From Mucidula mucida (Eukaryota; Basidiomycota; Agaricomycetes; Agaricales; Physalacriaceae): a stretch of DNA of 39,386 nucleotides. The stretch is taken from contig JADNYV010000317.1 in NCBI GenBank assembly GCA_015501055.1, forward strand, positions 1 through 39,386, in the 5' to 3' direction. Shown in pieces: positions 31,277 to 39,386 of the stretch (position 1 is the stretch's first letter; every line of letters starts with the position of its first letter). A model generated the notes under the pieces. The model searched no databases. It was not told where the DNA came from and was given only the letters and a program-made list of their open reading frames with translations. Both the position numbers and the translations under genes were made by a program.

Positions 31277-31535
31277 TATAATACAACTTGTACAGCGCAC
31301 GAGGGCCGTCTGTGACCTTGCTCGCGACAAGCGCCAATCCCACACGGTGAGGCATAGGTCGGTATGAGAGGGTCTCCTGGCAGGTCCTTGGAGAGTATGA
31401 TGACCTAAGGAAAGGGTGAGACAGCCAAGGGCTACTATAACATACCAACCTTCGTGTCAGATGAAGACTGCAGGACGCGGATGGCGGTGGTGAGTCCAAT
31501 GACGCCCGCGCCTACAACGATGATAGTGGGCGCCA
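31277..31535 (-). pseudogene. D-amino-acid oxidase-like FAD-binding N-terminal fragment
   Basis: Read on the minus strand, an ATG at 31533-31535 opens M-A-P-T-I-I-V-V-G-A-G-V-I-G-L-T-T-A-I-R. This is the dinucleotide-binding Rossmann start (GxGxxG) of FAD amine and D-amino-acid oxidases. After a short intron (about 31405-31451, donor GTTGGT) the frame gives IILSKDLPGDP and PTYASP. That corresponds to the second strand and the conserved Y-x-S-P segment of D-amino-acid oxidase. It then departs from the family and stops at about 31277. Only about 75 of the usual 340-370 residues remain. It is most likely a gene relic; a rearranged remainder elsewhere in the genome is possible. Confidence 0.6.
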
Positions 31536-31559
31536 TGATCTAAATCCATCGTCTATGAA

Positions 31560-32440
31560 TAAAGCGCTTGTTGAAAAGAGATGATTCACACACCGCGTTC
31601 AATTACTAGGAGAACAAAAACGAATCAGTGAAAGGCTCAGTTGGGGTGACTTGGGCCGTTTACACGTCGCCTGTTATTTGATAAATGATTTCAGTTAGCG
31701 CGAGGATATACGACGTAATGAAGGAGAGGAGCTGTTGTCAAACGGAGCAGGAGTGTTAGATTCCAACACTTGCCTATACGATTGCGCAGTTGGCGTTTGT
31801 GAAAGGTTCGCGTAGGGTAGTAACGTTCTTAGAGACGGAGGGATATACGATCGCACAGTACTTCTAGCCCTAGTCTAGCCCCCTTTCAGAGACCGTAAAT
31901 CCGCGCCGATGGGTGCAGAAAGATAGCCATGGCGGGCGCAAAGAGGGCCGCGGCAAAATCCGCCGCGAAGCCGGAAGTTTTATGCCGTAGGCAATGTAAT
32001 CTTATCTTTTCACCCTCATGTTTAAACCTAACCCAGAGAATTGTCCCTCAAGGCTTCAAGCGATCTAGCGGAGGCCTAATTCAAGCGCCACACGTAAAAG
32101 TTACACGCACTACTTCTCACTGTCAGTCGTTACGTCCTGCGCTTCCTTCCGCGGTATCATACTGAAAGTATAACCTCCGTAATTTGTATATGTGAGAAAG
32201 CTGAACGTTCTGGGAAAACGTCTCTCTCTCAACTTATGGCAACAGGCCATTTCACTTCGGTGTTTCGTTTCCGTGGAAGCCACACGTATATGTGCGCCAT
32301 CGTTATCCCATGACATGGCTGCTTCCTCATTCGCTTTTAGAGAGGAGGACAAGATTAGAATGTGTTCGCACGGTAGGCAGCATATAACAATCGAGGATCT
32401 CTGGAAGCTGGCGAGTAACCATGAGCGCCTCTGACACCCG
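31560..32440. other. No gene supported
   Basis: Short frames occur on both strands. One starts at ATG 31929 with an Ala/Lys-rich beginning (MAGAKRAAAKSAAKPE), but it soon loses protein-like character. A plus-strand stretch at 32190-32434 has a few protein-like segments that may be upstream exons of the next gene. I cannot build a model. Confidence 0.4.
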
Positions 32441-32449
32441 TCACACGCA

Positions 32450-33467
32450 TTGCCGTCTGGCTCTAGCTCCTCTGTCTCTTTGTCGGCGGACCTGACGGTA
32501 GCGAATATCCATCTATTCCAGAGGGACGACCCAATCGTTCAGAACCCTCGCGCGTATCTGAACGTAACCGTCGATGCCAGTCGTTCTTTAGGTATCAATC
32601 TGGCGTATCACAGCGCGCTCACGCACTCGTGTATTCGAAAATGAAAGACTTGTCGCAGAACGAATACCTTACGGCTCACGTCGCACCTTTGATAGACGGA
32701 GTTCTGCATCGGGAGCTCTCCGTAGAGGTGGACTTGTGCGCTACATCGACGCCGACGCGCCGCAGTCTAGTGGCAACGGACACCTTGCTGCGCTTCTGCG
32801 TGATGATCCTCGTGCCAATCTGTTTGGCGTGAGTCCCGAGGCCAAGCAACACAATACCCCGACGCCACAATCCCTTCTCGACGCTATACGACATCCTTCT
32901 CACGTTCTCGTTCCATTGTTGTCGTATAATGCCGCGGACAACATGGTTATCCACCGTGCCGGCGGGCATCCCATTCAACGTCCTCCCCTCAGAGCTCAGG
33001 CTATCATGGAATTTCTCCATCCCGAGCAGGATCCCTTCAACCTCGAGCGCCTGGCCTCTCTTTTTGCCTTCTACACATCCGACGTCGCTCCATCCTATAA
33101 CGTCGTCGAGCAAAACAGCTACCACATGTCGGCATGGATATGGCACGCCGTTGCCCGTCTGACGCAGCATGTCCGACACCAGTTGCTCGATCTGGAACCG
33201 ATGGGCAAGTGCGGACTCTTCCGCACGGTGACTGCATGCACTATCGCGAGCACGTTGATGAGAAGGTCCTTGAAAGAGCGAAGGAAGCCTGGAATCACTG
33301 GGAGCGCCGGTTCGAAACAGCGAGTGAGGTGAAGTGGAAGGAAGCACGTCTCCAGAGACATATATCCGCCCTGTCAGCCGAGCGTGTGAGTGCTTTTGTC
33401 TTTTCAACGAAAGAGTTTACATTCTGATCGTTGGTATAGATGGCAAACGAGGAGAAGATAAAAGCAG
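32450..33467 (+). CDS. Hypothetical protein in several frames (probably broken or mis-sequenced)
   Basis: Protein-like sequence continues across this stretch but changes frame. 32629-32730 reads YSKMKDLSQNEYLTAHVAPL and on. 32724-33180 reads YIDADAPQSSGNGHLAALLR through IMEFLHPEQDPFNLERLASL to YNVVEQNSYHMSAWIWHAVA. 33226-33385 reads MHYREHVDEKVLERAKEAWN and a charged, coiled-coil-like helix to the donor GTGAGT at 33386. An intron at 33386-33439 leads to a short exon, 33440-33467. The order and style fit one Agaricomycete hypothetical protein with a helical C-terminus. The shifts near 32725 and 33220 need either unseen introns or one-base indels. No enzymatic motif is visible. It could also be the N-terminal part of the kinase gene that follows. 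Confidence 0.45.
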
Positions 33468-33510
33468 GTTTACCGATTTCCAAGAGATTTGAGATTCTGA
33501 TGATATGTAG

Positions 33511-34985
33511 CGCACCTGGCATGACCTCCCTCTCCCCAATCAAGCGAACGAACAGGAAAGGCTCAAATTCGTGGCTCAAGTCCGCTCTCAGTTAAGATCC
33601 GACTCTGCGGTTGTGTGGAGAACGATTGGCGGTGTATCACGCGATGTCGCCCCGCTTGTGATGGAGTTCCTACAAACAGTATGGGTTGATACTTCCTTCT
33701 CATATGCCTGCCATTCACTTGATATAGGAACTCGACGCTTCCACGACAATTGACACTTATCGTTTTACGTGTATCAAGTGTCTAAGAGCCCTCGGGCGGC
33801 AATACGACCTGCTTCCAGATTCGTTTATCTGTCGTGATGTAAAGAAAGAAGGAGAAAGCGCCATCTGGGGCGGCGGTTTCGCGGTGATTGTCTTCCATGA
33901 ATGCGTCTTCTTGGCGAGTTCCTGACAGTAATCAAAGGATATCTGGCAAGGAACGATGTCTACTACTCGGAAGCCCGTATGCCTGAAGATTCTACGCTTA
34001 TTCGTCACTAAAGACCGGACAAAGATCTTCAAAGTGCGTTATCGTTTAGACTTATATCCTGTATTTGTCGCTGAAGGCGCCCTCTGATAGGCTGTATGCC
34101 ACGAGGCACTAGTGTGGCGACAGCTTCGGCATCCCAATGTCCTACCGTTCGTAGGCATCAACAATGATCTTTTCGCGCCATGTTTTTGTCTCATATCGGA
34201 GTGGATGAAGAACGGCAACATCATGGGCTTCCTCCTCGACCATCCAAATCACGATCGCCTTCAATCGGTGTGCTATATTTCCTGTACTCCGCGGTTGTCC
34301 TGACGCATCTCCAGATCGTTGATATCGCAGAAGGTATTCGGTACCTGCATGACCTTGATCCTCAAATCGTTCACGCAGACATCCGTGGTGTATGTACTCC
34401 GCTTCTCGAAGTTACACGCGAACTCAACGCGTCTAGGCCAATGTTCTGGTATCCGATGACTTTCACTGTGTCCTGGCGGATTTCGGTATAAGCCTCATGG
34501 CAGAGACGCAGGCTCCAGGAAGCACCACTCTTTTACAGGGCACAACTCGTTGGCTGCCTCCAGAAATGATCGACACGTCGCTTTTTGAAAAGGCCTATCT
34601 CCCAGCGCGGGACATTTATTCATTCGGTTGTACAGTCATCGAGGTGTGCTAACAGCTCGAGTATCCCACGCTCTTCGACTCATTTCGGCCTCATTAGATA
34701 TATACTGGGAAACCTCCATTTTCGAATATCCGAACCGACATCGGAGTCATTAACGAAGTGATCGTCAATAAGCGAATGCCCCCTCGCCCAACCATGGACG
34801 AACTTCCGTGTAATGAACTGTGGGAGGTATTGGTCAGATGTCTTGCGCAGGACGCGAGAGATCGACCTACGGCCAGCAACCTTCTGCACTCTCTACGTGA
34901 TCTCTCCGACCGTGACGATACATCTGCTCAGGCGAGCACTGACCATGGTATTACACTGCGTAGTAGACGCCATGATAGGACGTAA
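33511..34985 (+). CDS. Protein kinase of the expanded Agaricomycete TKL-like group
   Basis: Exons: 33511-33678, 33728-33883, 33938-34033, 34091-34267, 34315-34389, 34437-34643 and 34698-34985. The kinase domain reads IWGGGFADIWQG (glycine loop), PVCLKIL (VAIK-type Lys), HEALVWRQLRHPNVLPFVG (helix C with Glu), HADIRGANVLV (catalytic loop, Asp present, with HAD instead of HRD), ADFGIS (DFG), TTRWLPPEM (activation and APE-like), DIYSFGCTVIE and RDRPTA. All residues needed for catalysis are visible, so it is probably active; the substrate is unknown. The loop H-(A/G)-D-(I/L)-R-G-A-N is common in this group, from what I know of it. The first exon's junction with 33440-33467 is out of frame as read, so the N-terminus is unsettled. 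The start given is the beginning of clear coding, not a start codon. Confidence 0.8.
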
Positions 34986-35568
34986 CTGTAGTGCCAGAAA
35001 ATATATACGTTGTATGGGAAAACAAGGCAGTTTGAATTGTGCGACTTTTGGACATGAATATGAAATGAGGTACGCGTCCTTCTGTGAATGACTACCTCAC
35101 TGATCACGGAAGGATCCGATTGCGGATGGTGCAAAGGCCCCTCTGCGTTGTAAAAGTGACATTTGTGATGAGAAACAGAGAACAGAAGGATCACACGGAT
35201 TGAAGTGCACCTCGATGCCTTGGATGATCGAGGACGTTCACGGTGATTTTCGGTAAGAATAAAAGTAAAGTTGTGTATCACGAAGCTGTAAGCATGGAAT
35301 ACAGTGCGCTTCTACGTTGACTTCAAGTTGAGGGATCATGCTTTATGAACGGTACAAATAAAGATAAGCTGCTGCACTGCCACCGCGTCCTGTCTTTTGC
35401 TCTTGATCATGATTTTCGCAGGTGCTTTCCAAAAACAAGGCAAAGTTTTCGACTCTGCGTACTGTTCTAGGCAATGTATGTCTACAACTTGTCGCCACAT
35501 TATAGTCATTATGCGCAGGCTGTATGCTCATCTACTGCTCTACATGATATACACGTAGTACTGCGGAG
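34986..35568. other. Intergenic region between kinase and phosphatase genes
   Basis: This is the space between two convergent genes, kinase (+) ending at 34985 and phosphatase (-) ending at 35569. Open frames on both strands are short and lack protein-like features. No repeat or RNA gene is recognised. Confidence 0.5.
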
Positions 35569-37400
35569 CTATTGGACGGTACTAGGCCTCCACTTGTGCA
35601 CATACTCCCATCTCTTCACTCCATCGACGACCAAGGCAAATTGTACTGTCCATACCGTTCCAGTCGAATCAAAATCAAAAACGCCAAACTTCGATGATCC
35701 TTTCGGATGTTGATAAATGGTCACGTCTGTTTCGGCGTGCTCCACGTACTCTCTGACGAACGGTTGATAAAAGAAGGAGAGTGGCGAGGTGGAAAACTCG
35801 ATGACGGTATGTTCCATCGGATAACCTGACCCGGGAGGGGGAGGAAATTTAACCGTCGCTGAAGGGATGTACTGGTCAGCTAATGTGGTCGCCAGGCGCA
35901 AGAGAGCGCGCTCACCATGCTCGTTTCTGTCACCGCTTACAATTATTCCTCCTCCAGCTTGCCAGAGCAACGCCAAAATCTCCTCTCGTTCGTCTAAATA
36001 CCCAGCCCACGAATGCATCTCGTCTCCACCGCCTCTCCAATTCTACACGGAAACATCAGGAACACGATCTCGAACGAACAGATAGAAAGCACACCCTAGT
36101 GAATGGCACACCGCTTACTACGACTTTCCACCCCCTTTCCTCTTTAATCCATTCCCTGACTGCGAAGAGCTGCTTCGCTCCCAGCATAGTTCGCTTACCA
36201 ACCCACTATCCTCTTTCGCCGGAGGCGTAGATCTCGCACTCCTTGTATCGAGAACAAAGAACGCAGCATCCCCACGGCGAAAGGTGTACCAGCTCTCCCC
36301 GTTTACTTTGTCGCCATCCGGATTGGCATGCCCTTGATTCGCATGAAACGGCGCTAAAGCTGCTTCGTACATTGTCTACTGTAGTGTTTCGACCAGATAT
36401 TGGCATATCGCGTCACACCGGTCGACGAAGCGAACTTCCGCGTCACGGTGCCTATGAGCCAGGCACACCCATCCAAAGCGGAAATTTTCGGTCCCGGCGG
36501 CCTGACACAAGCGGTCAGTCCTAATCAGGCTTTTCCCGTGTTTGTGCCTGGCCACGAAGCTGTTCGCTGTAAGTTCGCGGCATATCGCGTCACATGCCGC
36601 GAACCTACGGTCGAAACTGTACAGTATTGTCTGGTCAGCCCAAGATGACTTTACAGCGCGCAGCTCACCCGCTGAGGATCCATCCAGGGGTAGAATCATT
36701 TATCAACTCGTGGTTGTCGAATGCATGAAGCCATGGTATGTCTCGAAGGTCCTGCGTCCAATCCGGAGAAGCGTAAGTCTGACGAAAGAGCTCCGTGTAG
36801 TGAGGTTCGAGCGAGATGGGCAGGTCGATGTATATCCAGTCGCCAAGGAAGAAGATCCAATCCGATTGCCCTTCGGTCTGAATGAAAGATGCAAGATGGC
36901 GTATTCCCGCGATGCTGAGCGCATGTGAGAATGGACTGTACGGATAAAAAGGCTTCAAGCAAGACGTGCTGATGAAGCGGAAGACCTTGTCGTTTGCGTG
37001 GGATGGTGAGGTGGTGAAGGATCCAGAAAGATTGAGCGACGTAGTTTACACGTAGGACGTTGCTGGCGTTAGATCGACTAGGTGTGCAGTGGCTACGCCG
37101 TCTAATCCTCCAGGCACACTAACGGACTTCTCGTCAAGACTATTGTCCCCTCGCCAAGTCAAAGTCACCGCGCCGAAGCAGCGCTGGTTATGGTCGGGTG
37201 CCGAAGGACAATCTTGGCCGAGGTGCTATTGACGAAGCCCGTGCTTTAACAGGCGACATTGGCGCTTGTGTAGAACGCATGTGCGCGATAAAGGAAATCG
37301 AATATGAAGATGACGGGAAGAAGGTTCAGCCAATAGCTAGGATGTTGGGCGGCGGGAGGAGGTCCGCACGCCGAGCAGAGGAGCGAATAGGCCAATGGAG
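35569..37400 (-). pseudogene. PhoD-like metallophosphatase gene, interrupted by a MITE-like insertion and several frame lesions
   Basis: Read 5'->3' on the minus strand from about 37400 to 35569. Recognisable blocks, in order: a membrane segment (NLLPVIFIFDFLYRAHA), an STGFVNSTSAKIVLR strand, a Fn3-like VTLTWRGDNS stretch, FISTSCLKPFYPYSPFSHAL, GDWIYIDLP (metal-binding Asp), WLHAFDNHELIND (NHE metal site), WYTFRRGDAAFFVLDTRSAR, MLGAKQLF then VVVSGVPFT, and VSGDRNEHG (terminal metal site). These define the fungal PhoD-like phosphatase family. Damage as read: stops at 37046-37048 and near 37243 (TAA on the minus strand), a one-base shift near 37200, a 248-bp insertion at 36378-36625, and a shift near 36190. 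The insertion is real DNA; the small lesions could be consensus errors. The N-terminal exons upstream of 37400 are uncertain (a hydrophobic frame at 37337-37633 is a candidate). Confidence 0.78.
36378..36625. mobile_element. MITE-like element, 248 bp, inside the PhoD-like gene
   Basis: Terminal inverted repeats of 17 bp (36378-36394 and 36609-36625) match at 15 positions: ACTGTAgtGTTTCGACC against ACTGTAcaGTTTCGACC. The element is flanked on both sides by ATTGTCT (36371-36377 and 36626-36632), a 7-bp target-site duplication as read. Inside, a 16-mer GGCATATCGCGTCACA occurs twice in the same orientation (36402-36417 and 36579-36594). A perfect 11-bp inverted repeat (36573-36583 and 36594-36604) forms a hairpin near the right end. 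There is no transposase, so it is non-autonomous. An 82-codon plus frame across it is not a gene. The superfamily is uncertain; hAT-type elements usually make 8-bp duplications. Confidence 0.75.
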
Positions 37401-37699
37401 GAAGGTGGTATTGGATCCCTCAGCCGGTAATGCAAAGGACACCAGGAAGATGCAAAGGGAGCCTGAGATGCGCGGTAGGAAGCGATATCCCAAAGGAAGC
37501 TGTCAAGCACCACAAAAATAAAATGAGCCCAGCGGTTACATGTATCGCTGACCATGCGCCAAAAGACGTAGCATTGAAACTTGAAATAAACACCAGAAAG
37601 GATGCACAATGCGCGATTGCTGGCAGATAACATCGAGGAGATGTTGGTCGTTAGTAAGAACCAATAACAGGCACAGACTCAGCATGAATTGAAGTTTGA

Positions 37700-39308
37700 A
37701 CAGGATTCAGGACAGCCAGATGAAATCTCGCTTGAGCAATAGTATCCTCGTCGGCGACGTTGTGGGTATGATCTTCTTTGGGCTTTGCATTGACCGCTGG
37801 GGAAGGAAGCTGGGTATCATCGCCACGACGGCGTTCCTCGTCTTTGGCATCATTCTCGCTACTGCGAGTCATGGAACGACTCCGACTGGAATGCTGTGGA
37901 TGATGGTGGTCGCGAGAGGTGTGGCGGGCGTCGGTGCCGGTGGCGAGTACGCTGTGTGTACTGATCAAGCCGTGGAAGCGGCAGATGAGACTCCCTAGTA
38001 TGTTCTGTATTACTTTGGGTAGCTCCCGTCGACTGACCTTTATCAAAGCGTGCAGAAAAACCGCGGTGTTCTCGTTGCCAGTCCACCAATGTCGCTATTG
38101 TGTCCGGTTTTGTCGGCTCTTCTATCGTCTCCATCATCGTCATCGCTGCCTATCACAGCAAGGCCTCTGACGGTATATGGAGGATATGTTTCGGTATCGG
38201 TATCTTTGTATGTTCCTTTCACGCTTAGGTCTGCTGACATCCCTTAACGTCAATGAGCTATAGCTCCCTCTCGTAATCTTCTTCTTTCGCATGCGTCTAG
38301 TCAACTCTACGCAGTATCAGAAACACGCCATTCAACGCAAGTTTCCTCTCAAGCTTGCCGTACGTCGTTACTGGCTCCCTCTGCTCGGATGCTGTGGTGC
38401 TTGTTCCTTTAGTGTGTACTCGCTTCACGCCCTTCCAACGCGCTCCTCATATTACTTCGCAGCGATGTCGTTGTCTATCGTGCGCATAAGTGTTATACGA
38501 CTGTGTGATATCTCATATTTCTTTCTAGCGTTCAATCTTCTCGCACCTACCATCGTCTCAGGATTCTCCGACTCAAATACACTGTTGTCAAGTACAGGAT
38601 GGTCGGCGCTTGTGAATGCGTTCGCATTACCAGCGCTATCTTCGGGTGCGTCTCGTTGGTTTCGTGTTCGTCACTGTCTGATTCTAGATGACAGCGTTTC
38701 CTCATTGACCGCATGGGACGCAGACAGACATACGCATTGGGCTTCTCTATCGTCTCCGTCTTTGGATTCATTATTGGCGGTGCCATGATTCCTTTACAAG
38801 CGACCTTCCCTGCCTTTGTCGTCCTGTTCGGTCTCTTCCAGAGCTTCCTGTCCGTGGGACCTGGTGTACGTCGATCCTTCGCTGTATACTGCTCTCTCGT
38901 TGAAGAGTTACTTTTAAAACTGCAATTTCCTCGTTTCTAGCGAGTCGTTCCCCACACCCATTCGAGGTCACTTCCTCGGGTTTTCAGCGGCAGTTGGAAA
39001 AGAAGGCGCTGCTATGTGAGTGCGAAGTCTTAGTTACGATAGGCTAATTTATGAATACGTTCATGTAGCGGTACGCAAGTGTTCCCCATTTCATGGGCAA
39101 GTTCGACACGCCGGTGAAGGGACAACAGGCGATCTTTCTTGTAGCCTCCGCTATTTGTGCTCTTGGAACACTTGTCGTCTGGTTCCTCATTCCAGATCGC
39201 GATACGCAGCTGGAGAACGAGGACGCGCTGTTCAAGAAATATTTGGAAGAGAATGGTTGGGACACGTCGGATATGGGACTATGCGAAGACGTTCGTTCCA
39301 ACAAGTAG
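37700..39308 (+). pseudogene. MFS permease, phosphate or glycerophosphodiester symporter-like, 5'-incomplete with frame lesions
   Basis: Exon blocks near 37717-37997, 38049-38207, 38264-38411, 38463-38473, 38529-38645, 38688-38863, 38941-39015 and 39069-39308. They read LVGDVVGMIFFGL then DRWGRK (the MFS loop 2-3 motif), ARGVAGVGAGGEY, SGFVGSSIVSIIVIAAYHSK, WLPLLGCCGA, a second LIDRMGRRQTYALGF loop, TPIRGHFLGFSAAVGKEGAA, and a last helix with LVVWFLIPDRD. This order fits the PHS or glycerophosphoinositol-permease group of MFS proteins; the substrate is inferred only from family resemblance. The first helix and start codon are not visible before 37700. The frame shifts by one base near 38083 (CC run), 38401 (TG/TGG), 38696 and 39089 (CCCC run). 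The protein sequence is otherwise well kept across each shift, which fits sequencing error better than old decay. Confidence 0.72.
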
Positions 39309-39386
39309 GTCCTCTCGAGTAGCTCTATGTAGAGTATGTATCCATATCGTCTATTTTTCCCACAGAAACAACCAGTGTTTAATAAA

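Noticed and set aside
32676..33407. 243-codon open frame on the minus strand
   Set aside because: It is antisense to better protein-like plus-strand sequence that leads into the kinase gene, and it has no recognisable motif.
36400..36648. 82-codon plus-strand open frame
   Set aside because: It lies within the MITE-like element and its flanks, antisense to the PhoD-like gene.
37198..37521. 107-codon plus-strand frame upstream of the permease
   Set aside because: It is antisense to the N-terminal part of the PhoD-like gene, charged and low-complexity, with no similarity to an MFS N-terminus.
1..39386. CRISPR array, rRNA, bacterial operons
   Set aside because: No short regularly spaced repeats and no rRNA-like stretches. 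Intron-rich genes show a fungal nuclear sequence.

Overview
The window looks like nuclear DNA of a filamentous basidiomycete, most likely an Agaricomycete. Genes are dense in introns of about 45-60 bp with GT..AG ends, and some start codons follow CT-rich leaders. The gene families are ones expanded in that class: a fungal full-size PDR (ABCG) transporter, a BTB/POZ protein, a TKL-like kinase, a PhoD-like phosphatase and an MFS permease. I cannot name the species.

Positions 1 to about 26574 are a head-to-tail tandem array with a unit of about 10.95 kb. Each unit holds a long spacer (about 8.2 kb) followed by the first half (NBD1 plus TMD1) of a PDR-type ABC transporter gene. The array enters from outside the left edge: copy 0 is only the tail of a unit (1-549). 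Full units follow at 550-11554 (ending in transporter copy 1) and 11555-22506 (copy 2). The last unit, 22507-26574, lacks about 6.9 kb of spacer and runs without a break into the second half of the transporter, so copy 3 (23833-28785) is the only complete gene: 12 exons, 1461 aa. Copies 0, 1 and 2 all leave the transporter sequence at the same base in the inter-domain linker and continue into the same unrelated sequence. The array was therefore founded by one breakpoint and then amplified.

The spacer is mostly unexplained. It holds one credible small gene start (TATA-like box, CT-rich leader, signal peptide, Lys-Arg site, short introns), several exon-like stretches including a degenerate three-fold module, and a minus-strand ORF next to the transporter promoter. 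Units 1 and 2 differ from each other almost only by one-base indels, often in homopolymers.

Right of the array (28786-39386) lie a BTB-domain gene (+), a D-amino-acid-oxidase-like gene fragment (-), a conserved-looking hypothetical gene and a TKL-like protein kinase gene (+), a PhoD-like phosphatase gene (-) broken by a MITE-like insertion and several frame lesions, and a 5'-incomplete MFS permease gene (+), also with one-base frame lesions. I found no CRISPR array, rRNA or convincing tRNA. The main interest is the serial amplification of a truncated half-transporter beside its intact parent, and how much of the apparent gene damage is biological rather than consensus error.
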